Source: Nucisporomicrobium flavum (GTDB lineage: Bacteria; Actinomycetota; Actinomycetes; Mycobacteriales; Micromonosporaceae). From it: DNA of 64,000 nucleotides. The stretch lies in the NCBI RefSeq assembly GCF_016464385.1, contig NZ_JADMLH010000006.1:62001-126000 (forward strand). The letters are read 5' to 3'. Under the pieces are notes generated by a model that worked only from the letters and a program-made list of their open reading frames with translations, was not told where the DNA came from and searched no databases. Position 1 is the first letter of the stretch, and each line of letters begins with the position of its first letter. The position numbers and the translations under genes were made by a program. Below, piece after piece: positions 16,932-25,211 of this stretch.

Positions 16932-17972
16932 ATGACGTACGGCATCAACCGGCGCGCCCTGCTCCTCGGCGGCCTGGGTGTCGCCGGTCTCGGCGCCCTC
17001 GCCGCCGGGCGGCCCGCCGCCGCGGCCGCACCCACCCCGCCGCTGATCACCCAGCGCGCCGACCCGTTCATCACCCGCCCGGTCACCGGCATGTACTACT
17101 TCACCGGCTCGGTTCCCGAGTACGACCGCATCATCGTGCGCGGCGCCCCGGCCATCGCCGGCCTGTCCACCGCGACCGAGTCGGTCATCTGGCGCCGCCC
17201 GCCGTCGGGCCGCATGGGCGGCCACATCTGGGCGCCGGAGCTGCACCGCATCGACGGCCGCTGGTACGTCTACTTCGCCGCAGGCGACGCCGACGACGTG
17301 TTCCGCGTCCGCATGTACGTCCTCGAGTCGGCGCTCGCCGATCCCCGCGACCCGGCCGGCTGGGTGCTGCGCGGCCAGATCGCCACCGAGTGGGACAGCT
17401 TCTCCCTGGACGCCACGACGTTCGCGCACCGCGGCCGGCGCTACCTGATCTGGGCCCAGAGCGAACCGGAGATCGCGGTGAACTCCAGCCTGTACATCGC
17501 CGAGCTGAGCAACCCGTGGACGCTGCGGACCAAGCCGGTCCGCATCGCGACACCGACCCGCAGCTGGGAGATCCAGGGCTACCGGGTCAACGAGGGCCCG
17601 GCGGCGCTGATCCGCAACGGCCGGGTGTTCGTGACGTTCTCGGCGAGCGCGACGGACGCCCGCTACTGCCTCGGCCTGCTCACCGCGGACGCGAACGCCG
17701 ACCTGCTGCGCGCCTCCTCGTGGGTGAAGAACCCGCAGCCGGTGCTCACCAGCAACGAGCCGACCGGCCAGTACGGCCCCGGCCACAACTCGTTCACCGT
17801 GGGCGCGGACGGCGTGACCGACGTGCTCGTCTACCACGCCCGCGACTACCGCGACATCACCGGCGACCCGCTCTACGACCCGAACCGGCACACCCGGGTC
17901 CAGAAACTGGGCTGGAACGCGGACGGCACCCCGTCGTTCGGCGTGCCGTCGGGCGGCGCCGGCCCGATCTGA
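16932..17972 (+). CDS. Secreted GH43 arabinofuranosidase/arabinanase
   Basis: The 346-residue protein begins with a twin-arginine-type signal (NRRALLLGGLGVAGLGALAAG). The catalytic triad of GH43 is visible: base D44 in RADPFI, pKa modulator D160 in FSLDATTF and acid E221 in RVNEGPAAL. IWAPELHRIDGRWYVYFAAGD is typical of the five-bladed propeller fold of the subgroup containing exo-1,5-alpha-L-arabinofuranosidases. It follows the GH51 gene by 11 bp with a GAGGA ribosome site and no promoter, so the two enzymes form an operon that can strip and depolymerise arabinan. The exact linkage preference is inferred. Confidence 0.88.
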   Translation: MTYGINRRALLLGGLGVAGLGALAAGRPAAAAAPTPPLITQRADPFITRPVTGMYYFTGSVPEYDRIIVRGAPAIAGLSTATESVIWRRPPSGRMGGHIWAPELHRIDGRWYVYFAAGDADDVFRVRMYVLESALADPRDPAGWVLRGQIATEWDSFSLDATTFAHRGRRYLIWAQSEPEIAVNSSLYIAELSNPWTLRTKPVRIATPTRSWEIQGYRVNEGPAALIRNGRVFVTFSASATDARYCLGLLTADANADLLRASSWVKNPQPVLTSNEPTGQYGPGHNSFTVGADGVTDVLVYHARDYRDITGDPLYDPNRHTRVQKLGWNADGTPSFGVPSGGAGPI

Positions 17973-18020
17973 TCCGGCGTCCGGGTGGCCCGGGCGTGGA
18001 CGGCCCGCAAGACTGTGACC

Positions 18021-18407
18021 ATGACAGACGCGCCGGTGGGCAGGCTGCACCATCTCATCGTGGACTGCCCGGACCCGATGGCCGAGGCGGCGTTCTGGAG
18101 CGCCGTCCTCGGCGATCCCGTCACGTACGCCGAGGACGACTTCGTGGTCGTGTCCGCCGATCCGACGACGTCCGGGCTCGCGTTCCAGCGGGCGCCCGGC
18201 CTGACCGCGCCCACGTGGCCCGACCCCGCGGTGCCTCAGCAGATGCACCTCGACGTGATGGTCGACGACCAGGCGGAGGCCGGCCGCGCCGTGCTCGCCC
18301 TGGGTGCCCGGCAGCTGCCCGGCGACCACGTGTACGCCGACCCGGCCGGCCACCCGTTCTGCCTGATCAGGCGTCCGGGCTGGGCGCACCCGGTGCACCC
18401 GGGGTGA
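18021..18407 (+). CDS. VOC (glyoxalase-like) superfamily protein
   Basis: The 128-residue protein shows the short beta-alpha-beta repeats of the vicinal-oxygen-chelate fold: LHHLIVDCPDPMAEAAFWSAVLGDP at the start and HLDVMVDDQAEAGRAVLALGA in the second half, ending with the typical DPAGHPFCLI. Members include antibiotic-binding proteins and dioxygenases; the single-domain form here has no identifiable metal set, so no activity is assigned. The ATG at 18021 begins the first strand. The last 41 bases overlap the convergent zinc-ribbon gene and run into its repeat region. Confidence 0.8.
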   Translation: MTDAPVGRLHHLIVDCPDPMAEAAFWSAVLGDPVTYAEDDFVVVSADPTTSGLAFQRAPGLTAPTWPDPAVPQQMHLDVMVDDQAEAGRAVLALGARQLPGDHVYADPAGHPFCLIRRPGWAHPVHPG

Positions 18408-19146
18408 CGCCGGGCTGCCGTGCCAAGCCGCCCGCCGGTGCACCCGGGGTGACGCCGGGCTGCCGGGCCCAGCCGCAGTCGGGGCACAGGTCGAACGCGG
18501 TGTAGCGGCGGACCCGCGGCCGGTCGCACCCGGGGCACCGGGCCGGCCGCTCCCCCGCCGGGCGGGTGCCGTACAGCCGCAGCACGGTGAGCTCCATCGC
18601 GGGCCGCAGGAGCCCGTCGCCGGGATCGACCGACAGCCGGCCCGTACGGTCCCGGACGTCCGTGCGCAGCACCACCCACGGGCGGGCGTGCGGCGAGGGC
18701 GGCTCGGGCAGCAGCGGGGCCACCACCTCCGGCGCGACCTGCTCGATGCCGGAGACGACCGCCGCGCCGGGCCGTACGCCTTCCCGGCCCAGATCGTCGC
18801 GCCAGCGCCGGGACGCGGTCACCGGTTCCCGCGGCGGACGGATGCGCAGGATCAGGCAGACGCCCGCGTTCTCGGTAGCCAGCATCGCCACCTTCACCCC
18901 TGGGGCGCGGCCGTCGTTGAGGGCGGACAGGCCCACCGGCTCGTCCGGGGCCCGCACCCCCGTGTGCACCAGGTGCGCGACCCCGCGCACGTAGCGCCAC
19001 ATCACGTCCCGCAGCGCCGGCACCACCACGTCCGCGCAGGTCAGCTCCGTCCACGGGACCGGCTCGGCGGCGGGGCCGGGATCGGCCGGGCGGCGGCGGG
19101 GCGGTACGAAGATCGCCGAGTCGGGCTGGGGCGAGCCGGGACGCAT
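18367..19146 (-). CDS. Unknown protein with C-terminal zinc ribbon and repeat tail
   Basis: I do not recognise the N-terminal 200 residues of this 259-residue protein. Near the C-terminus there is a clear metal-binding motif, CPGC-x14-CPDC, as in zinc ribbons, followed by a low-complexity tail with two copies of ARQPGVTPGAP. The tail is encoded by the 45-bp tandem repeat at 18392-18481 and overlaps the end of the VOC gene by 41 bp. I chose the ATG at 19146 (MRPGSPQPDSA); a longer frame exists but has no support. The gene stands alone with a 272-bp non-coding gap on its 5' side. Confidence 0.6.
   Translation of the reverse strand: MRPGSPQPDSAIFVPPRRRPADPGPAAEPVPWTELTCADVVVPALRDVMWRYVRGVAHLVHTGVRAPDEPVGLSALNDGRAPGVKVAMLATENAGVCLILRIRPPREPVTASRRWRDDLGREGVRPGAAVVSGIEQVAPEVVAPLLPEPPSPHARPWVVLRTDVRDRTGRLSVDPGDGLLRPAMELTVLRLYGTRPAGERPARCPGCDRPRVRRYTAFDLCPDCGWARQPGVTPGAPAGGLARQPGVTPGAPGAPSPDA
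18392..18481. repeat. Two-copy 45-bp tandem repeat
   Basis: GGTGCACCCGGGGTGACGCC occurs at 18392 and again at 18437, within units 45 bp long; the first 33 bases of the units differ at one position. The period is a multiple of three, so the zinc-ribbon protein frame is kept, giving a repeated 15-residue tail. The stop codon of the convergent VOC gene lies inside the first copy. Confidence 0.85.
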
Positions 19147-19418
19147 GCGGGCATGGTGCCACCATCGCGGCCGTCGATCGGTGGCGGCCCACCGGCCCGG
19201 CTCAGGACCTGCGAACAACCGCCCACAATGGACGCGGATGCCGCGTCCGCTCGTGGCCGGCCGCCTGCCACCAGCCCTCCCGGGCGGCCACGCCGGCCTC
19301 GACGCCAGGCGGCCGGGCGGCGGTGGGCACGCACAGGCCCGCCCGGCGGCCCATGCCGCTGGTCACACCCGGGCCGCAGCGCGGGCGGGCTCCCCCGCTG
19401 CGTGGTTACGTGGCAGGC

Positions 19419-20870
19419 GTGGCGGATGACAAGGTGGGGCTGCGGTCCGAGCGGGGGCCGGTGCTGGCGGCGGTGATGCTGGCGACCGCGCTCGTCGCGA
19501 TCGACTCGACGATCATCGCCACCGCCGTGCCCTCGATCGTCGCGGACATCGGCGGGTTCGCCCAGTTCCCGTGGCTGTTCTCGATCTACCTGCTCGCGCA
19601 GGCGGTGTCCGTACCCGTCTACGGCAAGCTGTCCGACCTGTACGGCCGTAAGCCGATCGCGCTGTGCGGCATCGCTCTGTTCCTGGTCGCGTCGATCTTC
19701 TGCGGCGCGGCGTGGAACGTGTGGGTGCTCATCGCGTTCCGGATGGTGCAGGGGCTGGGCGCCGGCGCGATCATGCCGACCACCATCACGATCGTCGGTG
19801 ACCTGTACTCGGTGCAGGAGCGCGCCAAGGTGCAGGGCTACATCGCCAGCGTGTGGGGCGTCTCGTCGGTGATCGGGCCGACCCTCGGCGGGGTTTTCAG
19901 CGAGTGGGTGTCGTGGCGCTGGATCTTCTTCATCAACATCCCGATCTGCCTGGCCGCCGCGGCCACCATCGTGCGCCGCTTCGACGAGCGGGTGGACCGC
20001 AGCCGGCCGGTCATCGACTACCGGGGCGCGGCGCTGCTGACGTCCGGGCTGACGCTGCTCGTCCTGGGTGTCCTCGAGGGTGGCCAGGCCTGGGCCTGGA
20101 CCTCGCCCGCGAGCGTCGCCGTGCTCGGCGCCGGCGCGGTCCTGCTCGTCTCCTTCGGCTTCGCCGAGCGGCGCGCCGTCGAACCGGTGCTGCCGCTGTG
20201 GGTGTTCCGGCGGCGGCTGCTGCTGACCAGCGGCCTGACGTCGGCCGGGGTGGGTGCGATCCTGCTGGGGCTCAGCTCGTACGTGCCCACGTACGTGCAG
20301 GTGGTGCTCGGCAACGGCCCGCTCGTGGCCGGGTTCGCGCTGGCCACGTTGCTGCTCGGGTGGCCGCTGGCCGCGAGCCAGTCCGGGCGGGTGTACCTGC
20401 GGCTGGGCTTCCGCGGGTGCGCGCTGATCGGCTCCGCCGTCGTGCTGGCCGGCTCGGCGCTGCTGCAGCTGCTCGGACGCGACTCCACGGTCCTGGAGGT
20501 GGGGGCGTACTGCCTGGTCATCGGCGTCGGGATGGGCCTGACGGCGCCGCCGACGCTGGTGGCCGCGCAGTCCAGCGTGGGCTGGTCCGACCGGGGGGTC
20601 GTCACCGGCAGCAACATCTTCCTGCGGTCGCTGGGCAGCTCGCTGGGGGTCGCGGTGTTCGGCGCGATCGCGAACGCGCAGCTCGGCTCGCGGGGTGCGG
20701 ACCCCGCCCGGTTCACCACCGCGGTGCACCACATCTTCATCGGGCTCCTGGTCGTCGCCGCGGTCATGGTGGTGACCGTGGCGCTGATGCCGCGCGGCGA
20801 CCGGCCGGGACCGGAACCGGAAATTTCCGGATCGGACACTGCGGTTGACACCCCCGCGGGGCGTGGGTGA
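19419..20870 (+). CDS. MFS drug/metabolite exporter (DHA2, 14-TM type)
   Basis: The 483-residue protein has the major-facilitator hallmarks: motif with D in ATALVAIDSTIIATAVPSI, the loop GKLSDLYGRKPIAL between helices 2 and 3, and RMVQGLGAGAIMPTTITIVGDLY with the antiporter motif of drug exporters. The number of hydrophobic segments, about 14, fits the DHA2 group, which couples export of lipophilic compounds to proton entry. The frame is open upstream for another 96 bases, but the GTG at 19419 is followed at once by a charged N-terminus and TM1, and TTACGT seven bases before it could be a -10 box for a leaderless message. Substrate unknown. Confidence 0.88.
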   Translation: MADDKVGLRSERGPVLAAVMLATALVAIDSTIIATAVPSIVADIGGFAQFPWLFSIYLLAQAVSVPVYGKLSDLYGRKPIALCGIALFLVASIFCGAAWNVWVLIAFRMVQGLGAGAIMPTTITIVGDLYSVQERAKVQGYIASVWGVSSVIGPTLGGVFSEWVSWRWIFFINIPICLAAAATIVRRFDERVDRSRPVIDYRGAALLTSGLTLLVLGVLEGGQAWAWTSPASVAVLGAGAVLLVSFGFAERRAVEPVLPLWVFRRRLLLTSGLTSAGVGAILLGLSSYVPTYVQVVLGNGPLVAGFALATLLLGWPLAASQSGRVYLRLGFRGCALIGSAVVLAGSALLQLLGRDSTVLEVGAYCLVIGVGMGLTAPPTLVAAQSSVGWSDRGVVTGSNIFLRSLGSSLGVAVFGAIANAQLGSRGADPARFTTAVHHIFIGLLVVAAVMVVTVALMPRGDRPGPEPEISGSDTAVDTPAGRG

Positions 20871-20880
20871 GTGTTCCGGG

Positions 20881-22227
20881 GTGACGCATGACTGGCCGGC
20901 CGCGGGTGACCTGCTCGCCCGCCGTTATCGCCTGGTCGCCCTCCTCGAGTCCGGCGGCATGGCCGACATCTGGCGGGCCGAGGACGAGCTGCTCGAGCGT
21001 CCGGTCGCGCTGAAGCTGCCCACCGACACCACCGCCACCAGCGCCGAGGCGCTGCACCTGGCGTGGAAGGAGGCACGGCTGGCGGCCCGCCCGGCGCATC
21101 CGGGCATCGCCGTCGTGCACGACTACAACGGCGCGGTCCGGCCCGACCGGTCGGTGGCGCCGTTCGTGGTGATGGAGCTGCTCACCGGCGAAACTCTCGC
21201 GGCCCGGGTGGAACGGGCCCCGCTGCCCTGGCGCGAGGCCGCCCGCGTCGGCACCGCCGTCGCGGAGGCGCTGGCCGCGGCGCACGCGAGCGGGGTGGTG
21301 CACCGCGACATCAAACCGGGCAACGTGATGCTCACCCCCACCGGCGTGAAGATCCTCGACTTCGGCATCAGCGCGATCACCGGCGAGCCGGACGACGACG
21401 AGACGGGGGCGACGTTCGGCACGCCCGCGTACGTGGCACCCGAACGGCTCGACGGCAAACCGGCGGAACCCGCCACCGACGTGTACGGGCTCGGCGTGCT
21501 GCTGTACGAGATGGTCGCGGGGCAGCCGCCGTACCCGGTGGACACGTGGGAGGAGCTGGAGCAGGCCCGCCGTACGCGACGCCCGGAGCTGCCGCCCGAG
21601 TTGCCGGCCGCGTTCCGCAAGCTGGTGGCCGACTGCCTCGGCGACGAGCCGGGCCTGCGCCCCACCGCCGAGGAGGCCGCCGACCGGCTCGCCCTGCTGG
21701 GCGCGGAACCGCCGCCCCCACGGCACGCGGCCGGCCGCCGCCTCGCCGTCCCGGCCGGCATCGTCACCGCCGTGGTGGTGATCGCCGGCGCGGTCGTGCT
21801 GATCGGCAGGCCGGAGGACACGGGGGAAGAGCGGGCGGCACCCCCGCTCCCGGCGCCGGCAGCCTCGTCGGCGCGGCCGTCGCCGTCGGCGTCCACCCTG
21901 GTCAAGCTCCCGCCGTCGCCGGCCGCCAGCCGGCGCGCCACCACCCCCGCGCCCCCGCCCGAGCTGGACTTCGACGACGCGGTGGCCCGGATGCGCTCGG
22001 CCGTCGAGACCGGCCGGGACCGGCGCCAGATCCGGCCGGACGTCGCGGTGGACCTGCTCAACCTGCTCGACACCCTGGACGGCGCAGAGGCGCCCGGCGT
22101 CGATGCCCGCGTCGCCGACCTGCGCCGGAAGGTGCGCTCGCGGGCCGAGGAGGGCAGCGTCGCGCCGGCCCGGGCGGACGTCCTGGAGGCCCGCCTGGCC
22201 GATGTGGACCGCGCCGCCGGCAGCTGA
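20881..22227 (+). CDS. PknB-type Ser/Thr protein kinase, membrane-anchored
   Basis: The 448-residue protein has a complete Hanks-type kinase domain at residues 13-270: a glycine-rich loop variant (LLESGGMADIW), K45 in ALKLP, E64 in the C helix, HRDIKPGNV with catalytic D143, DFG at D160 and APE near 186-188. A proline-rich linker and a membrane segment (about 288-308) follow, then a roughly 140-residue extracytoplasmic part that is Ser/Pro-rich and then helical, with no PASTA repeats. TTGACA (20845-20850), 17 nt and a weak TGAGTG box end seven bases before the GTG, so the message may be leaderless; the -10 box covers the exporter stop codon. The sensed signal is unknown. Confidence 0.9.
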   Translation: MTHDWPAAGDLLARRYRLVALLESGGMADIWRAEDELLERPVALKLPTDTTATSAEALHLAWKEARLAARPAHPGIAVVHDYNGAVRPDRSVAPFVVMELLTGETLAARVERAPLPWREAARVGTAVAEALAAAHASGVVHRDIKPGNVMLTPTGVKILDFGISAITGEPDDDETGATFGTPAYVAPERLDGKPAEPATDVYGLGVLLYEMVAGQPPYPVDTWEELEQARRTRRPELPPELPAAFRKLVADCLGDEPGLRPTAEEAADRLALLGAEPPPPRHAAGRRLAVPAGIVTAVVVIAGAVVLIGRPEDTGEERAAPPLPAPAASSARPSPSASTLVKLPPSPAASRRATTPAPPPELDFDDAVARMRSAVETGRDRRQIRPDVAVDLLNLLDTLDGAEAPGVDARVADLRRKVRSRAEEGSVAPARADVLEARLADVDRAAGS

Positions 22228-22238
22228 CACCCCACATT

Positions 22239-22284
22239 CGGAAGAGCAATTCAACTTGGAATTTGTCTTCCGCTTGGCTACGCT
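22239..22284. promoter_or_regulatory. 34-bp palindromic operator on the promoter of the TetR gene
   Basis: The palindrome reads CGGAAGA-2 nt-AATTC-6 nt-GAATT-2 nt-TCTTCCG (22239-22272), with all 12 paired positions in each arm matching. It overlaps the -35 box TTGGAA (22256-22261); with a 17-nt spacer the -10 is TACGCT (22279-22284), seven bases before the GTG at 22292. This is the geometry of an autorepressed TetR promoter with a leaderless message. Confidence 0.75.
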
Positions 22285-22291
22285 CGATCAT

Positions 22292-22924
22292 GTGACCGGG
22301 ACAGCACCTCCCCTGCGGCGCGATGCCGAACGCAACCGTCAGCTGCTGCTGCGAACGGCGTACGAGCTGATGGCCGTCAGGGGCCTCGACGTGCCGTACG
22401 AGGACATCGCCCGGGCCGCCGGCACCGGCATGGGCACCGTGTACCGCCGCTTCCCGCAGCGGCAGGACCTGCTGGACGCCCTGTTCAGCGAGCACATCGA
22501 CACGGTGATCGACCTGGCGGAGCAGGCGGCGCGGTACGACGACGCCTGGGCCGGGCTCACCTGGTTCCTCGAGCGGCAGCTCGAGATCGAGGCGCGGAGC
22601 CGGGGCCTGGGAGAACTGCTCCGCAGCCGCCACCAGGCCACCGCGCTGGTGCAGCGGGCGCACGAGCGGATGACCCCGCTGGTGGCGGAGCTCATCGCCC
22701 GGGCGGTCCGCGCGGGTCAGCTGCCGGCCGGAGCGACCCCTGCCGACTTCGCCGCCGCGCACGTGATGGTGGGCAGCGTCATGGACGCCTCCCGGGACTT
22801 CGCCCCGCAGCTGTGGCGCCGCGCCCTCGCGGTCGCGCTGGCCGGCCTGCGCCACGCCGACCTGTCCGGCGATCCACCGGACGAGACGGTCATCGACCGC
22901 CTCTACAACGACCAGAAGAAGTGA
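22292..22924 (+). CDS. TetR-family transcriptional repressor
   Basis: The 210-residue protein has an N-terminal TetR HTH (RNRQLLLRTAYELMAVRGLDVPYEDIARAAGTGMGTVYRRFPQRQDLLDALF) and a helical C-terminal ligand domain. The GTG start is fixed by the promoter seven bases upstream. The 34-bp palindrome on that promoter is almost certainly its own operator. The stop codon overlaps the start of the PPOX-type oxidoreductase gene (GTGA), so the repressor and the enzyme form a two-gene self-regulated unit, perhaps responding to a compound that the enzyme reduces. Confidence 0.9.
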   Translation: MTGTAPPLRRDAERNRQLLLRTAYELMAVRGLDVPYEDIARAAGTGMGTVYRRFPQRQDLLDALFSEHIDTVIDLAEQAARYDDAWAGLTWFLERQLEIEARSRGLGELLRSRHQATALVQRAHERMTPLVAELIARAVRAGQLPAGATPADFAAAHVMVGSVMDASRDFAPQLWRRALAVALAGLRHADLSGDPPDETVIDRLYNDQKK

Positions 22925-23328
22925 AGGTCCAGCCCATCATGGCTCTGCCCGACGCCCTGCTCGACGTCCTCCACGCCAAGGCGATCTGCTTCGTCACCAC
23001 GCTCATGCCCGACGGGTCGCCGCAGATCACCCAGACCTGGGCCGGCACCGACGGCGAACACGTGCTCATCAACACGGTGGACACCCACCAGAAGACCCGC
23101 AACGTCCGGCGCGACCCGCGGATCGCCATCGGCATCGCCGACCCCGCCGCGCCGTTGCGGTCATGGGCCCTGCGGGGGCGCGTCGTGGCCGCCACGACCG
23201 AGGGCGCCCGGGAGAACATCGACGAGCTGTCGCACAAGTACATCGGCCGGCCCTATCCCGGCTTCGGCGGCGGCGAGCAGCAGCGGGTCATCCTCACCGT
23301 GAAGGTCGACAAGCTGCACACGCCCTGA
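22921..23328 (+). CDS. PPOX-class (flavin/F420-type) oxidoreductase
   Basis: The roughly 135-residue protein fits the split-barrel flavin-binding family often annotated as pyridoxamine-phosphate-oxidase-like or F420-dependent: AICFVTTLMPDGSPQITQTWAGTDGEHVLINTVDTHQKTRNVRRDPRIAIGIAD. Such small enzymes bind FMN, F420 or heme and reduce diverse substrates. Translation may begin at the GTG overlapping the TetR stop or at the ATG at 22939, which has AAGG upstream; both give the same domain. It is co-transcribed with the TetR gene. A short inverted repeat around the stop (CCTGACC/GGTCAGG, 23324-23338) lies between it and the convergent LacI gene. Confidence 0.83.
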   Translation: MKVQPIMALPDALLDVLHAKAICFVTTLMPDGSPQITQTWAGTDGEHVLINTVDTHQKTRNVRRDPRIAIGIADPAAPLRSWALRGRVVAATTEGARENIDELSHKYIGRPYPGFGGGEQQRVILTVKVDKLHTP

Positions 23329-23333
23329 CCCGG

Positions 23334-24347
23334 TCAGGCGGAGCCGCGCACCACCAGGCTCGTGGAGAGCACGACCTCGGCGTCGCCCGGGTCGTCCGTA
23401 CCGTCGATCTTGGCCAGCAGCAGCCGGACCATCTCCTGGCCCATCTGCTCGATCGGCTGGTGCACCGTGGTCAGCGGCGGATCGGTGTGGCGGGCGATCA
23501 CCGAGTCGTCGAAGCCGATCACCGCCACGTCGCGCGGCACCCGGCGGCCGTGCTCACGCAGCACCCGCATCGCGCCGGCGGCCATCATGTCGGAGGCGGC
23601 GAACACCGCGTCGAGGTCCGGGTGCTGCTCGAGCAGCCACGCCATCGCGGCGGCGCCGCTCTCCTCGCTGAAGTCGCCGTGCGCGACCGGGCCGTCGCCG
23701 ACCACGTCGCGGAAGCCGTCGAGGCGGGCGATGCCCGCCGCCATGTCCAGCGGGCCGGTGATGGTGGCGATGCGGCGGCGGCCCCGGTCGCGCAGGTACG
23801 CGACGGCCTCACGCGCCCCGGCCCGGTTGTCCGCGTCGACGTAGCAGCCCGGCTCCCAGCGGGTGGGGCGGCCCGCCCGCACGGTGGCGACGCCGCGCTC
23901 CTCCAGCGTGGCCGGCAGCGTGTCGGAGCCGTGCAGCGACAGCAGCAGCACCCCGTCGACGTGCTGGCGGGTCAGGTAGCCCTCCAGGCGCTGCCGCTCG
24001 TGCGGGGCCTGGGCGATCATCAGCACCATCTGCAGGCCGCGGTCGACCAGCCCGCCGGAGATCGCCTGCACGATGCGGCCGAAGAACGGCTCGGTGAAGA
24101 ACCGCTGCCCCGACTCGAAGATCACCAGCGCCACCGAGTCGGTGCGCTGCGTGACCAGCGTGCGCGCGGCCCGGTTCGGTACGTACCCCAGCTCCGCGAT
24201 CGCGTCCTCGACGGCGGCCTTGGCCTGCGGGCTGACCTGCGCCGAGCCGTTCACGACCCGCGACACCGTCCCGCGGCCCACGCCCGCCAGGGAGGCCACC
24301 TGGTCCAGGGTCGGCCGCCCGCTGGACCGGCTGCGTTCCGTCGTCAT
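23334..24347 (-). CDS. LacI-family transcriptional regulator
   Basis: The 337-residue protein is a full-length LacI repressor: an N-terminal HTH (PTLDQVASLAGVGRGTVSRVVNGSAQVSPQ) with the hinge helix (NRAARTLVTQRT) and a periplasmic-binding-type sugar domain ending IGFDDSVIARHTDPPLTTVHQP. Its inducer is probably a sugar. It is a single gene, convergent with the PPOX gene and with no transport or hydrolase gene next to it, so its targets are elsewhere; the arabinan and cellulose operators in this window are candidates. Upstream, GTTCGGC and GCCGAAC (24350-24377) form an inverted repeat over the ribosome site that may serve autoregulation. Confidence 0.92.
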   Translation of the reverse strand: MTTERSRSSGRPTLDQVASLAGVGRGTVSRVVNGSAQVSPQAKAAVEDAIAELGYVPNRAARTLVTQRTDSVALVIFESGQRFFTEPFFGRIVQAISGGLVDRGLQMVLMIAQAPHERQRLEGYLTRQHVDGVLLLSLHGSDTLPATLEERGVATVRAGRPTRWEPGCYVDADNRAGAREAVAYLRDRGRRRIATITGPLDMAAGIARLDGFRDVVGDGPVAHGDFSEESGAAAMAWLLEQHPDLDAVFAASDMMAAGAMRVLREHGRRVPRDVAVIGFDDSVIARHTDPPLTTVHQPIEQMGQEMVRLLLAKIDGTDDPGDAEVVLSTSLVVRGSA

Positions 24348-24448
24348 TGGTTCGGCACCTTTCCTTTCACGCCGAACACAACCTACAACCGGCGCGCCCG
24401 TCGCCCGGCCGCACGCCCGCCGGATGCCGCGCCGCTCACAGCCACCGG

Positions 24449-25078
24449 TCAGATCAGGCCGGCGCGGACCGCGTACGCCACCGCGTGCGGGCGGTTGCGC
24501 AGGTTCAGCCGGTGCGTGATGCCGTACATGATGTTCTTGACCGTCCGGGTCGAGTACGACAGCTCCTGCGCGATCTCGGTGGTGTCCAGCCCTTCGGCCA
24601 TCAGCCGGAGGATCTCGATCTCCCGCTCGGTGAGGCCGCCGGCCGCCGCGGGCGCCGACTCGCGCAGGTCCCGTTGCAGGCGCTCGACGTGCTGCAGGAG
24701 GCCGCCGACGAGGTCGGGTGGCATGATGCCGCCCCCGCCGGCCACCGCGGTGACGCAGCGCACCAGCACGTCGGCGGTGACAAGCCGGCGCGGCACGACG
24801 GCCATCACCCGGTAGCGCACCACGGTCAGCAGGTCGTCGGCGGACAGGTCGTCGGCGATCAGCACGACCGGCGCGCCCAACTCGCGCGCCGCGCGGCTCA
24901 GCGTGCCGGCGAGCTCGGCGTTGAGTGCGGCGGCGGCCACGACCAGCACGTGGGGGCGGGCCTGCCGCTCGTCGGCGAGCACGCCGATGTGCGCCGCGCC
25001 GCGCAACAGCGCGGCGAGCCCGGCCCGGCTGAGCGGGTCGTGGGCCCGTACGGCGACGTGGAGGCGTCCCACGGTCAT
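24449..25078 (-). CDS. LuxR-type regulator with degenerate receiver domain
   Basis: The 209-residue protein has the length and order of NarL-type response regulators, and its C-terminal HTH is good (LTEREIEILRLMAEGLDTTEIAQELSYSTRTVKNIMYGITHRL). The N-terminal receiver-like domain has lost the chemistry: the acidic pair is replaced (VAVRAHDPL), the strand that should end in the phospho-acceptor Asp reads VLVVAAAALN, and the conserved Lys is Arg (VVPRRL). It should therefore act without phosphorylation. It is divergent from the two-component genes that begin 134 bp away and could control them. Confidence 0.8.
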   Translation of the reverse strand: MTVGRLHVAVRAHDPLSRAGLAALLRGAAHIGVLADERQARPHVLVVAAAALNAELAGTLSRAARELGAPVVLIADDLSADDLLTVVRYRVMAVVPRRLVTADVLVRCVTAVAGGGGIMPPDLVGGLLQHVERLQRDLRESAPAAAGGLTEREIEILRLMAEGLDTTEIAQELSYSTRTVKNIMYGITHRLNLRNRPHAVAYAVRAGLI

Positions 25079-25211
25079 GGCGACGACGCTAGCGACCCCA
25101 TGCACGCCCGTCGTCCTCCCAGGAAGGACATCGGGCTACCCCACTGGGGGTAGCGGCGGATACCACCTCCGAGCGACGAGCCGGTGCCGCCCGCGTGGCT
25201 AGGGTGGCACC

